Shown: positions 25,712-33,985, counted from the stretch's first letter. The stretch: DNA of 45,562 nt from Aquabacter spiritensis (GCF_004346185.1 NZ_SMAI01000021.1:1-45562), one strand, 5' to 3'. Numbers and translations are program-made. Notes: generated from the letters alone by a model not told the origin.

Positions 25712-26860
25712 TTATTTCAGCACGTCCATGATCCAGTCGCACATATAGTCGGTGCCGTTCGGCGCATTGTCGACCTGGCAGTGCTCGATGCCGCCCTCCG
25801 CAGCCGTAAACACCTTCAGTTCGCGGCGGGAGGAATTGATCGCGGCCTCGTAGGTCTTGACCGCATAATCGAGCGGCACCTGCCGGTCGCCTTCGCCATG
25901 GGTGATCAGGATCGGACAGGTCAAATTCTCCATCACCCCTTCCAACGTCATGCGCCGGGTGATGGCGAGCGCCTCCTCCACCGTTTGCGTGCCGAACACG
26001 TATTTGATGTGATCCACCCAGTCGGAGACCGAGAGGGCCTTGCCCTCCAGCTTCTTCGCCCGGCTCTCCGAAATCGCGCCATAGTCCCAGATCGCCCCCC
26101 AGGCGACGCAGCAGGCGAGGCGCTTCTCGAACGCCGCAGCGCGCGGCGCGAAATACCCACCGAGCGAAATCGCGATGATGCCGATCTTCTTCGGATCCAC
26201 CTCGGCGCGGGTCTCCAGATAATCGACGCAGGCACCCGCCGGCACTTCGGTCTCCGGAAACAGCGTCATGCCCTTCAGCCGGAGCGCCGCCCCGACGCCG
26301 GGATGGTCGACGAGAAGCACCGAGATGCCGCGCTCGCGCAGTTCGGTCGCGATGCCCCGCAGATAAAGGATCTCCTTCATCACGTCGAAGCCGTCGAAAT
26401 GGATCATGCAGGGCGCCGGCCCCGACACACCCTTGGCCGGGATGAAGAGCGCGGGCAGCGTGTCGCCCTGATAGGGCACCTCGACGAACTCCACCGGCTC
26501 GTCCATCAGCTCCACGAACTTGCGGAATTCGCCGAGAGCCTTGGTGTAGAATTCCAGGCGCCGGTCGTCGTGCGAGCTCATATTGCGTTCGGCGACGAGG
26601 TCGTAGAGCGCGGCGCGGCGATATTTGCGCCCCGCGCTGCGCCGGTGGCCGGCCGCCTCGTCTGCGGCCCCGAGTCGCGCGAGCCGGTCACCAAGCTGCG
26701 CCCAGGCGCGTCCCCAGTCGCCGGAGGCGGCGACGCCGTCGCCTGCCTTCTCGATGAGGGGCCGGCACACCTCGTCGATTTCGTTGATGTTCGCGCCATT
26801 GTTGAGCGCGGCGCAGATGGCGAGGTTCCAGGGATAATTGCCGCGAAAATATTCGAACAT
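25712..26860 (-). CDS. Alpha/beta hydrolase resembling 2,6-dihydroxypseudooxynicotine hydrolase
   Basis: A 382-residue hydrolase with an N-terminal helical segment of about 120 residues before the alpha/beta core. The likely triad is Ser232 (AISLGGY), Asp325 (HGEGDRQVP) and His360 (GGIEHCQ). This layout matches the group of the nicotine-pathway C-C hydrolase 2,6-dihydroxypseudooxynicotine hydrolase and of DUF1100/FrsA-like esterases. Such enzymes cut C-C or ester bonds of aromatic or heterocyclic ketones. Its start lies 13 nt after the stop of the serine hydrolase gene, so they are cotranscribed. The true substrate is not known. Confidence 0.8.
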   Translation of the reverse strand: MFEYFRGNYPWNLAICAALNNGANINEIDEVCRPLIEKAGDGVAASGDWGRAWAQLGDRLARLGAADEAAGHRRSAGRKYRRAALYDLVAERNMSSHDDRRLEFYTKALGEFRKFVELMDEPVEFVEVPYQGDTLPALFIPAKGVSGPAPCMIHFDGFDVMKEILYLRGIATELRERGISVLLVDHPGVGAALRLKGMTLFPETEVPAGACVDYLETRAEVDPKKIGIIAISLGGYFAPRAAAFEKRLACCVAWGAIWDYGAISESRAKKLEGKALSVSDWVDHIKYVFGTQTVEEALAITRRMTLEGVMENLTCPILITHGEGDRQVPLDYAVKTYEAAINSSRRELKVFTAAEGGIEHCQVDNAPNGTDYMCDWIMDVLK

Positions 26861-26873
26861 GGGAGGCTCCGGT

Positions 26874-28037
26874 TCAAGTCAGCCAGGTCGGAGCCGGCCC
26901 GCCGCCGGCCGCCACCGCGAGGCTCGCGCCGCGCGGACCGATGCCGGGTCCCTCGCGCTGGAAATTGGTGCAATAGGCGAAGCTCATATTGCGGTCGCGG
27001 TCGCACCAGGCGAACGCACCGGCGGTGCCGGTATGGCCGAAGGCCGCCGGGTTGCTGCCCATCGGCACCGTCTCGCTCTCATTGTGCATGAAGCCGTAGC
27101 CCATGCGCATCTTGCGCCGGGTCATCATGCAATCGTGCGCCCAGACCAATTGGCTCGCCCGCTCGACCGCCTCCGGGCTGAGGATCTCGACGCCGTCGAG
27201 CCTGCCGCCCGCCGCGAGACTGGCATAGATGCACGCCATGCCGCGGGCGTTTCCGTGCCCACCGAAGGACGGCACCTCGCGCACCCGGATCTCGACGTCG
27301 TTCTGGTAGAAACCGGGCGGCACCGCCTTGCGGGTCCGGTGGAGCGGCGAGGTCGGATCGGCGGCGACCAAAGCAAAGCCGTTGTTCGGGTTCTTGTGCA
27401 GATCGCTGACTCGCGCGACCTCGTCCGGCTTTAGGCCGATATTGTAATCGGCGCCGAGCCGGGCCGTAACCTCCTCGCGCAGGAAGGTGCCGATCGTCCG
27501 CCCGGTGACCCGGCGCACGATCTCGCCCAGCAGGAAGCCGATATTCAGGGAATTGTACGCGCCATAGGTGCCCGGCTCCCAGGCCGGCTCCTGGAGTTCC
27601 ATGGCGCGGATGTGACCGTCCCAGTCATAGATCGAGCCGGGATAGGCATGGTCGCAATAGATCACCCCGCAGGTGTGGGAGAGGACATGGCGCACCAGGA
27701 CCTTGTCCTTCCCGGCCTGGGCGAATTCCGGCCAATAGTCCGCGACCGGCGCATCGAACGCCACCAGCCCGCGATCGAGAAGGATGTGAACGCACAGCGC
27801 GCTCATGCTCTTCGCGAGCGAGTTCATGATGACGATGGTGTCTTCGCGCCAGGGGTCGGTGCGCGCCTTGTCCTTGTGGCCGCCCCAGAGGTCGACGACC
27901 TTTTCGCCGTCCTTGTAGACGGCCACCGCGGCGCCGATCTCGCCGCGCCGCCTGAAATTCTCGGCGAAGGCGTCGCGCACGGCCGCAAATTCGGGATCGC
28001 ACTGCCCGTGCACCTGAACATCGATGGTGTCAGCCAT
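26874..28037 (-). CDS. Serine hydrolase of the class C beta-lactamase/esterase EstB family
   Basis: A 387-residue serine hydrolase. The SxxK motif is Ser73-Leu-Ala-Lys76, the second motif is Tyr161-Asn-Ser163 (AYNSLNIG), and a GHTGTAG stretch near the C-terminus stands for the KTG motif. No signal peptide is seen, which argues against a periplasmic beta-lactamase and for a family VIII esterase or amidase acting on an imported compound. It lies between the CocE-type hydrolase gene and the alpha/beta hydrolase gene on the same strand, with an intrinsic terminator separating it from the CocE gene. Confidence 0.85.
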   Translation of the reverse strand: MADTIDVQVHGQCDPEFAAVRDAFAENFRRRGEIGAAVAVYKDGEKVVDLWGGHKDKARTDPWREDTIVIMNSLAKSMSALCVHILLDRGLVAFDAPVADYWPEFAQAGKDKVLVRHVLSHTCGVIYCDHAYPGSIYDWDGHIRAMELQEPAWEPGTYGAYNSLNIGFLLGEIVRRVTGRTIGTFLREEVTARLGADYNIGLKPDEVARVSDLHKNPNNGFALVAADPTSPLHRTRKAVPPGFYQNDVEIRVREVPSFGGHGNARGMACIYASLAAGGRLDGVEILSPEAVERASQLVWAHDCMMTRRKMRMGYGFMHNESETVPMGSNPAAFGHTGTAGAFAWCDRDRNMSFAYCTNFQREGPGIGPRGASLAVAAGGGPAPTWLT

Positions 28038-28085
28038 GGGCCGTATCCTCTCTCGACTGGCGGCGGGCGACCGGAAGGGGGCACG

Positions 28086-28121
28086 AAAAAATCAGGCCCG
28101 GCACCTGAGGTGCCGGGCCTG
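28086..28121 (-). terminator. Rho-independent terminator after the CocE-type gene
   Basis: On the minus strand, starting 5 nt after the stop codon: CAGGCCCGGCACC and GGTGCCGGGCCTG form a perfect 13-bp stem with a 3-nt loop, followed by AT6. This is a classical terminator and divides the minus-strand hydrolase genes into two transcripts or limits read-through. Confidence 0.85.
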
Positions 28122-28125
28122 CTGG

Positions 28126-29874
28126 TCACGCCATGGGAATGACGGGAAGCATCAGATAGGTCTCGCCGTCCCCGAAATGCAGCGTGTAGGTGCCGCCATA
28201 GATTTCCATCGGACGATCGACGGGGTCGTTGTGGGTGAACGGACCGACGCCGTACATCTTGTAGGAATTGTACGGCAGGTCGGCGGGCGTTCCGTCATAC
28301 TCGTAATCCTTGCCGCGGATGTTCAGCGCGAGCCGGTAGCCGGCCGGAATGACGAGGCAGGTGGGCCAGATTTCGACGTCGAGCTCGACCGGCTCGCCCG
28401 GCTCGAGCGGCCACACCTCGTCATGGGTGTGCCAGGGCCGGTAGGGCAGGCTCTGCTCTGGATCGAGCTTGCGCTGCGAGGCGCGCAGCCAGCCCAGGCC
28501 GACTGGCGTGCGCGGGTCGTTCGAGCCGATGAACACCACCTCTTTGCCCTCCGGATCGTAGACCCGGATCGCCAGGAACACGTCGGCATCCTCGGTCTGC
28601 GAGGACAGGAACAGCTTGGCCGCGAGCGGCCCGGTGATCTCCATCGGCGCTTCGAGCGGCGGCGTCGAAAAATAAAGGCCGTCGCCCATCGCCTCGTAGG
28701 TCAAGGTGGTGGCCGCGGCCGGCTTCTCCGTGCCGAGGGTCATGGTGGCGGGATCGAGATAGAACTTGGTCCACTCGGTCCGCGCCAGCGGCCATTCCTG
28801 CTCGTCGCGCAGCACGAATTTCTCGCCGGGATGGCGGATGTTGAGCTGAACCGGCGGCTGCTTGTCCCAGCCGGTATCCTCGCCCTTCAGGAAATAGCCG
28901 AGAAACTTCTTCTGAAGCGCGAGTCCGTAATTGGAATAGAAATGCGAGAAGTGCGTATCGCCATGCACCTCCAGCCATTTCTGCTTGGTGCCGGCCTTGA
29001 GGTAGCCCTCGAAATTACCGCGCGTGTGCAGGCCGACGCCGCCCCAATTGCCGGACGAGAGCAGCGGCGTGACGATCTTGGAGAAGTCCGACGGCGAGCG
29101 ATCCTCGTGGAATTTGTCGATCAGCCTCTTGCCGCGCATCTCGCCGAGCAGGTCGATCCGGTTGGCCTTCAATTCCTCTTCGGACAAGGTCTCGGGGCCG
29201 CCGACATGTTCGCCCGTGACGCGGCTCTTCTTGCTGCGCTCGCCCTGGCCGTGCTGCATGGAGATGACTTGGCGCTCGTACCAATTTCCCATGAACTCGT
29301 TGAGGATGCCGCCGGAGCGCAGCTGTTCGCGGTAGAAGTCGGAATAGCCTTCCCAGATGCACAAGGCGGCGAGATGCTTGGGCTGGGTGGGCGCAACCAG
29401 CCACTGGTTCACCGCATAATAAGAGATGCCGGAGACCCCCACTTTGCCGTTGGACCAGGGTTGCACGCCGGCCCATTCGATGCAGTCGTGAAGATCCTGC
29501 GTTTCCTGCGGCCCGAAGGGATCGAGAAAGCCGGGGGAGCGGCCCGCGCCACGGGAATCGATGCGCAGGCAGACATAGCCGTCCGGCACCCACTTTTCGG
29601 GATCGCACAATTCCCAGCTCTGGTACGCGCTGGTCGTGCCTTCCAGGACTTCGGGAAAGCTGGCGATCATACGGGTCCAGGCACTCTTATAGCCGTCTTC
29701 GAAGTGGAGGCCCTTGGCATACGGCCCGTAATGCAGGATCACGGGATACTTGGCGTCGTCGAGCGGACGGAAGATATCGGCGCGGAGCACGATGCCGTCC
29801 GGCATCGGGATGGGCGCATCCCATTCCACGCGCATCCCGTCGCGGACTTCGATCTTGTGCTGGTCGTCGCTCAT
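28126..29874 (-). CDS. CocE/NonD family hydrolase
   Basis: A 582-residue serine hydrolase of the cocaine esterase/glutaryl-7-ACA acylase (X-Pro dipeptidyl-peptidase S15) family. The nucleophile is probably Ser151 in KVGVSGISYYAVNQW, and the His may lie in EVHGDTHFSHF. The DSRGAGRSPG oxyanion-side motif (residues 106-115) and the C-terminal jelly-roll region ending HFGDGETYLMLPVIP are typical. It lacks a signal peptide. It would split an ester or amide bond of an imported compound. It follows binding-protein paralogue 2 in the same direction (112-nt gap with a hairpin), so it probably shares the IclR-type promoter. Confidence 0.87.
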   Translation of the reverse strand: MSDDQHKIEVRDGMRVEWDAPIPMPDGIVLRADIFRPLDDAKYPVILHYGPYAKGLHFEDGYKSAWTRMIASFPEVLEGTTSAYQSWELCDPEKWVPDGYVCLRIDSRGAGRSPGFLDPFGPQETQDLHDCIEWAGVQPWSNGKVGVSGISYYAVNQWLVAPTQPKHLAALCIWEGYSDFYREQLRSGGILNEFMGNWYERQVISMQHGQGERSKKSRVTGEHVGGPETLSEEELKANRIDLLGEMRGKRLIDKFHEDRSPSDFSKIVTPLLSSGNWGGVGLHTRGNFEGYLKAGTKQKWLEVHGDTHFSHFYSNYGLALQKKFLGYFLKGEDTGWDKQPPVQLNIRHPGEKFVLRDEQEWPLARTEWTKFYLDPATMTLGTEKPAAATTLTYEAMGDGLYFSTPPLEAPMEITGPLAAKLFLSSQTEDADVFLAIRVYDPEGKEVVFIGSNDPRTPVGLGWLRASQRKLDPEQSLPYRPWHTHDEVWPLEPGEPVELDVEIWPTCLVIPAGYRLALNIRGKDYEYDGTPADLPYNSYKMYGVGPFTHNDPVDRPMEIYGGTYTLHFGDGETYLMLPVIPMA

Positions 29875-29958
29875 GGGGCACTCCGGCTTCGATTTTCGGA
29901 CATGGCCGGGCGCTGCCGGCGCGCAGCCGCGCGGCACCTCAGGCGCTGAGGGAGCAAG

Positions 29959-29981
29959 CGGCGCGGCCGAGGGCCGCGCCG
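29959..29981 (-). terminator. Hairpin between binding-protein paralogue 2 and CocE genes
   Basis: CGGCGCGGCC-GAG-GGCCGCGCCG, a 10-bp perfect stem with a 3-nt loop, 5 nt past the stop of paralogue 2. Without a T-run it is more likely a partial terminator or 3'-end shield that keeps receptor mRNA in excess of hydrolase mRNA. Confidence 0.55.
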
Positions 29982-29986
29982 TCATG

Positions 29987-31009
29987 TCAGTTGGTTGGCT
30001 TGCGCACCGCGGCGGACAACGTCTTCGCTTCTTCGGCCGCATCCACGAACTGGTTGGTGTACATGCTCGACGGGGCCGGCTTGTTGGGCAGGTCCTCGGA
30101 GAGGGAATCAATCGTCGCCGCCCATTTGGCGTCGTTCATCTTGCCGAAGCGCTCGGCATAATCGGGCGAATTGTAGAGACCGTAGATAATGCCGAGCTTG
30201 CGGGTTTCGAGCTTGAGGTCGCGGTCCGGCGAAACCTTGATGACCTCGGCGACGGCGGCTTGCTGGTTCTTCTGCGCCCAGATGTAGCCCTGAAGCGTAG
30301 CCGTCACGAAACGCTGGACCAGCTTGGGATCGTTCTTCACCAGGGCTTCGTTGGAATAGATCACGGTGCCGTAATTCACCAGGCCGTTGTCCCGCAGCGC
30401 CATGATGTTGACCGGGAAGCCCTTGTCTTCGAGCGTCAGCGCCTGGCCGAACGAATAGCCCCACAGCGCGTCCACCTTGCCGGCCGCAAGCATCTGAACT
30501 TCGGCGCCGCGCGCCACCAGGACGAATTCGATATCGTCACGGCTGAGGCCGCCCTTCTTCAGCAGCGGATCGAGCTGGCCCTTCACATTGGCTTGGAACC
30601 ACGTGATTTTCTTCCCCTTCATGTCCTTGGGGGCGGCGATGTTCGAGCTCTTGAGCGTGATGACCGAAATCGGTGTGTCGGGCTGATCCGCCATGATGGC
30701 GATGATCGGCATGCCGCTCGCCTTCGCCTTCACGAAGCCGTCCGCATTGGCGACGCCGAACTGCTCGCGCCCGCTGGCCACCAGAGCCTCGCCGCTCTGG
30801 CCGGCGGACGGGGGGCGAATCTCGACCTCGAGTCCCTGCTTGGCATAGAAGCCTTGCGACACCGCCGCGAAATAGGGCGCGTGCATCGCCCAGGGCGAAA
30901 AGTTGATGCGCAGAACGACCTTATCGAGCGCGCTCGCCGGCACTGCCGAAAGAACGGAGACCGATGCCAGCGCGGCAAGTCCGGTGAGCAGGCGGGACAC
31001 GACTTTCAT
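29987..31009 (-). CDS. NMT1/SsuA-type ABC solute-binding protein, paralogue 2
   Basis: A 340-residue periplasmic receptor with signal peptide MKVVSRLLTGLAALASVSVL, cleaved near VPASA. The mature start is LDKVVLRINFSPWAMHAPYF; TWFQANVKGQLDPLLKKGG and WGYSFGQALTLEDKGFPVN follow, ending SSMYTNQFVDA. It is closest to paralogue 1 by eye. A good copy of the promoter module is 147 bp upstream. The gene is first in a unit with the CocE-type hydrolase, which ties receptor and enzyme to the same compound. The ligand is unknown. Confidence 0.9.
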   Translation of the reverse strand: MKVVSRLLTGLAALASVSVLSAVPASALDKVVLRINFSPWAMHAPYFAAVSQGFYAKQGLEVEIRPPSAGQSGEALVASGREQFGVANADGFVKAKASGMPIIAIMADQPDTPISVITLKSSNIAAPKDMKGKKITWFQANVKGQLDPLLKKGGLSRDDIEFVLVARGAEVQMLAAGKVDALWGYSFGQALTLEDKGFPVNIMALRDNGLVNYGTVIYSNEALVKNDPKLVQRFVTATLQGYIWAQKNQQAAVAEVIKVSPDRDLKLETRKLGIIYGLYNSPDYAERFGKMNDAKWAATIDSLSEDLPNKPAPSSMYTNQFVDAAEEAKTLSAAVRKPTN

Positions 31010-31319
31010 GGAAGGATTCCTCCGGAGATCACGCGCCGTGCCGGATGGGACGGCGGGATGAAGAAGCGATGGTCGGGGCCATAACGCACCGCAGACGAGC
31101 GGTTGTGCACGCCGAAGCGCGAGGCTGCGTTGAACATGTGGCCCTTCTGATCTTGTCGTATTAATATACAATACGATCGTTTTTATTTTCGCGAAAATGG
31201 AACGCCAGCGGGCACCGTTTGTCAACCGGGTTTCACGATCGCCGTGCCGCGCCGCCCATGTGACCGGGTATTTTCCACCCGAGGCGGCCTCACGCGACGC
31301 CGCCCCGAGGGATCCGACC
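31010..31319. other. 310-bp intergenic region upstream of paralogue 2
   Basis: No gene is supported here. The region holds the promoter module at 31141-31225, a leader of about 130 nt before the start codon of paralogue 2, and the 3' side of paralogue 3. A weak GGCGGC/GCCGCC hairpin at 31283-31304 is the only other structure noticed. Confidence 0.6.
31141..31225 (-). promoter_or_regulatory. IclR-type promoter/operator module, copy 3 (paralogue 2)
   Basis: On the minus strand: TTGACA (31225-31220), 17 bp ending GGCG, TTCCAT (31202-31197), 21 bp including AATAAAAACGAT, the palindrome CGTATTGTATATTAATACG (31175-31157, symmetric at the six outer bases of each arm), then ATCAGAAGGGC (31151-31141). 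Element order and spacing match copy 1 in front of the permease. Confidence 0.75.
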
Positions 31320-32342
31320 TTATTTCGCCGGGGTACGGATCACCGTCGCAAGATCCTTGGACTCGTCGAGGCTGTCGACGATCGCGTTGGTGAACATGTC
31401 CGATGCCTTCGGCTTTTGCGGAATGTCCTCGGCGAGAGCATTGATCGAGGTTTCCCATTTCGCTTCGTTCATCTTGCCGAACCGTTCGGAGAAGTCCGGC
31501 GACTTGTAGAGATCGTAGATGATGGCGAGCTTTTGGGTTTCGAGCTTGAGATCGCGGTCCGGCGCGACCTTCACCACCTCGGCCACCGCGGCTTCCAGAT
31601 GGTCGTGGGTCCAGATGAGCCCCTGAAGGGTCGCCTTGACGAACCGCCGGACGAGATCGGGATTGCTCTTCAGCAGGGCGTCGCTGGTATAAAGCAGCGT
31701 GCCGTAATTCTTCAGCCCGTAATCCTTCAGCGGCATGATATTGACGGGAAAACCCTTGCTCTCCAAGGTCAGCGCCTGGCCGAACGCATAGCCCCACAAG
31801 GCGTCCATCTTGCCAGCCGCCACCAATTGCACCTCGGAACCGCGCGAGACCAGGACGAACTCGATGTCGTCGCGCGTCAGCCCTCCCGCCTTCAGCAGCG
31901 GGTCGATCTGGCCTTTCACATTGGACGAGAACCAAGTGATCCGTTTGCCCTTCAGGTCGGACGGCTTGGTGATGTTCGAGCTTTTGAGCGTGATGACGGA
32001 CGTCGGCGTATCCGGCTGGTCGGCCATCACCGCCACCACCGGAATGCCATTGGCCCGCGCCTTCACGAAGCTGTCGATGTTCGCGACGCCGAATTGCTCC
32101 CGGCCGGAACCGACGAGCACTTCGCTGCTCTGCCCGGCGGAGGGGGCGCGGATTTCCACCGCGATGCCCTCTTTGGCATAAAAGCCCTGAGCGATCGCGG
32201 CATAATATTGGGCATGCATGGCCCAGGGCGTGAAGTTGATCCGCAGCACGACCTGATCGAGCGCGTGCGCGGGAACCGCGGAAACAGACGGCAGAGTGGC
32301 AAGGGCGACAAGCCCGAGAATCAGGCGACGTAACGGCTTCAT
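31320..32342 (-). CDS. NMT1/SsuA-type ABC solute-binding protein, paralogue 3
   Basis: A 340-residue periplasmic receptor with signal peptide MKPLRRLILGLVALATLPSV, cleaved near VPAHA. The mature start is LDQVVLRINFTPWAMHAQYY; TWFSSNVKGQIDPLLKAGG and WGYAFGQALTLESKGFPVN follow. The C-terminus differs from paralogues 1 and 2: KASDMFTNAIVDS replaces the shared SSMYTNQFVD, and LIWTHDHLEAA replaces YIWxQKNQxAA, so ligand choice may differ. The best copy of the palindrome lies 123 bp upstream. The gene stands alone, with no enzyme gene behind it on the same strand before the promoter of paralogue 2. Confidence 0.9.
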   Translation of the reverse strand: MKPLRRLILGLVALATLPSVSAVPAHALDQVVLRINFTPWAMHAQYYAAIAQGFYAKEGIAVEIRAPSAGQSSEVLVGSGREQFGVANIDSFVKARANGIPVVAVMADQPDTPTSVITLKSSNITKPSDLKGKRITWFSSNVKGQIDPLLKAGGLTRDDIEFVLVSRGSEVQLVAAGKMDALWGYAFGQALTLESKGFPVNIMPLKDYGLKNYGTLLYTSDALLKSNPDLVRRFVKATLQGLIWTHDHLEAAVAEVVKVAPDRDLKLETQKLAIIYDLYKSPDFSERFGKMNEAKWETSINALAEDIPQKPKASDMFTNAIVDSLDESKDLATVIRTPAK

Positions 32343-32448
32343 GGCAGGACTCCGCGCAGGGAAACGACCCGGCGGGCGGCCGGCGACCGCCCCCGGCACG
32401 AGGGAGGGCGGAACGGAAGGCGAGACCGCAGAAACGCGTCAGTCACCA

Positions 32449-32533
32449 CGCCCCTCTGATGCTTTCGTATTGTATTACAATACGAACGTTTTTATTATTC
32501 CAGAAGGGAACGCCACGATCCTGCGCTTGTCAA
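32449..32533 (-). promoter_or_regulatory. IclR-type promoter/operator module, copy 4 (paralogue 3), perfect palindrome
   Basis: On the minus strand: TTGACA (32533-32528), 17 bp ending GGCG, TTCCCT (32510-32505), 20 bp including AATAAAAACG, the palindrome at 32484-32466, then ATCAGAGGGG. On the plus strand the palindrome reads CGTATTGTATTACAATACG: arms CGTATTGTA and TACAATACG are perfect around one T. This is the strongest operator of the four. Confidence 0.78.
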
Positions 32534-32636
32534 TCGCTTTGGCGTGCGGCAACGGAATGACGGTCGCAGGCCGAGCGGGCAGCTAAGACAGGGATCGGGA
32601 GAGGAATTCACGACGCCGGCGACCCGCCGGCCGCGG

Positions 32637-32888
32637 TCAGCGTTTATGTCGGGGCGGCCGCGGCGGCGTAATGTCGATCATGTCGTAGCCGTCGGGCGAG
32701 CGCTGAACCGGAGCGACCCGCCCGCGGCCGAAGATCAGGAAATGCAATCCGCCCGCCACGGCGGCGACAATGGCGAACAGACCGAGCGCCACCAGGAGGC
32801 TGCCCAAAACCGCGAACAGCAGCGCCGCAGCGATGCCGCCGACGACCAAAATGGCGGCGGTGCGAAAGGTGACGAAGAAGCGGTTCAT
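32637..32888 (-). CDS. Small membrane protein
   Basis: An 83-residue protein from the ATG at 32888 (MNRFFVTFRTAAILVVGGIA); a start at 32909 would add seven residues. Two closely packed hydrophobic stretches at about residues 9-29 and 31-51 suggest a membrane hairpin, followed by a basic and Pro-rich tail (ITPPRPPRHKR). I do not recognise a family. It lies 62 nt downstream of the GhrA-type reductase gene on the same strand and may be cotranscribed with it. Confidence 0.6.
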   Translation of the reverse strand: MNRFFVTFRTAAILVVGGIAAALLFAVLGSLLVALGLFAIVAAVAGGLHFLIFGRGRVAPVQRSPDGYDMIDITPPRPPRHKR

Positions 32889-32950
32889 GTTCGGGCGTCC
32901 ACGGATCATGCCCCTGTCTAGCGCCCGGTTTTGGCCGAGTTATGGCGCGC

Positions 32951-33883
32951 TCAATACCCGCGCGCCGGATCGACCGTCTGGAGAACGGGTTCCCCGGCCT
33001 GGATTCGGCGCACGTTCGCGGCGATCTGCGCCGCTGCGGAGCGCGGGATCGCAATCGAGGCGAGGTGCGGCGTGATGAGGACGGTGTCCATATCCCAAAG
33101 CGGGCTCTCGGGCGGCAGCGGCTCGTGCTCGAACACGTCGAGCGTCGCCTCGGCGAGGTGACCGGACTGCAGGGCCGCGATCAGCGCCGGCTCGTCGATG
33201 ATCGGGCCGCGGGCGACATTGATCAGCTTCGCGCCGGCCGGCAGCATGGCGAGCCGATCGGCATCGAGAAGGTGGCGCGTCTCGCGCGTCAACGGCAGCA
33301 TCACGACCAGGATCTCGCAGCCGGCCAGGAAGCCGGGCAGCGCCTCGATCCCCGCGACGCAGGCGACACCCGGAATCTGCCGCGCGCTGCGTGACCAGCC
33401 GCTCACCTGAAACCCCTGCCGCGCCAGTTCGCCCGCAGCGAGGCCGCCGAGTTCGCCCAGTCCCAGCACGCCGACGCGGATTTCATCGGCCGTGCGCGGC
33501 TGGACGTAATGCCAGCGGCGCTGGCGCTGCGCGCGTTCGAAGGTGGGGATGTCGCGGGCATGGCGCAGCACGGCAAACGTCACGAACGACGCCATCATCC
33601 GGGACATGTTCGGGTCCGAGATGCGGGTGATCGGCACGTTCGGCAGATCGTCGCGAATCAGGAGGCCATCGACGCCGGCGCCGAGATTCGTGATCAAGGC
33701 GAGGTTCTTGAACGGCACGAAGAAATTCGCAGGCGGCCGCCAGACCAGCGCGTAGCGCACGTCCGCCGGATCCCCGATATCGGGAGAGGCGCGGATGTCG
33801 ATGTCCGGCATTTCTGCCCGCAACGCCGCTTCCCACTTGTCCCGTGCATCGACCGCGGAATGAAACACCAGCGCCTCAGGCAT
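32951..33883 (-). CDS. D-2-hydroxyacid dehydrogenase, GhrA type (glyoxylate/hydroxypyruvate reductase)
   Basis: A 310-residue NAD(P)-dependent reductase. The catalytic triad is Arg225 (NVARGPIID), Glu254 (FEHEPLP) and His273 (TPHLAS). The coenzyme motif GLGELGGLAA is at residues 141-150, followed by GWSRSAR, where Arg and Ser favour NADPH. NLGAGVDG at 66-73 binds the substrate carboxylate. The overall pattern is that of GhrA, which reduces glyoxylate and hydroxypyruvate. It could serve general 2-oxo-acid reduction or the catabolic cluster beside it. Confidence 0.88.
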   Translation of the reverse strand: MPEALVFHSAVDARDKWEAALRAEMPDIDIRASPDIGDPADVRYALVWRPPANFFVPFKNLALITNLGAGVDGLLIRDDLPNVPITRISDPNMSRMMASFVTFAVLRHARDIPTFERAQRQRRWHYVQPRTADEIRVGVLGLGELGGLAAGELARQGFQVSGWSRSARQIPGVACVAGIEALPGFLAGCEILVVMLPLTRETRHLLDADRLAMLPAGAKLINVARGPIIDEPALIAALQSGHLAEATLDVFEHEPLPPESPLWDMDTVLITPHLASIAIPRSAAAQIAANVRRIQAGEPVLQTVDPARGY

Positions 33884-33910
33884 CTGTTCTGTCTCCGATC
33901 GCGGAAAGGG

Positions 33911-33985
33911 TGGCTGGGGCGCCTGGATTCGAACCAGGGGATGGCGGAATCAAAATCCGCTGCCTTACCACTTGGCTACGCCCCA
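33911..33985 (-). tRNA. tRNA-Gln (anticodon UUG)
   Basis: A 75-nt cloverleaf including an encoded CCA. The acceptor arms TGGGGCG and CGCCCCA pair, discriminator is G, the anticodon stem GCGGA/TCCGC holds the loop TTTTGAT with anticodon TTG, and the T arm has GGTTCGAATCC. It lies between the GhrA-type gene and the crotonase-fold gene, all on the minus strand. I saw no direct repeat of its 3' end elsewhere in the window that would mark an integrated element. Confidence 0.95.

Noticed and set aside
24432-32342. The repeated receptor genes as copies of a mobile element
   Set aside because: There is no transposase, no terminal inverted repeats and no target duplications; the repeats are diverged coding sequences plus promoters, as expected of gene duplication.
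20037-32342. A thiamine (TPP) riboswitch before the NMT1-type receptor genes
   Set aside because: NMT1/THI5 relatives can bind thiamine precursors, but the leaders show none of the conserved THI-element core; instead they show a protein-type palindrome.
33911-33985. tRNA-Gln as attachment site of an integrated island covering the catabolic cluster
   Set aside because: No integrase gene and no direct repeat of the tRNA 3' end were seen near the cluster borders.
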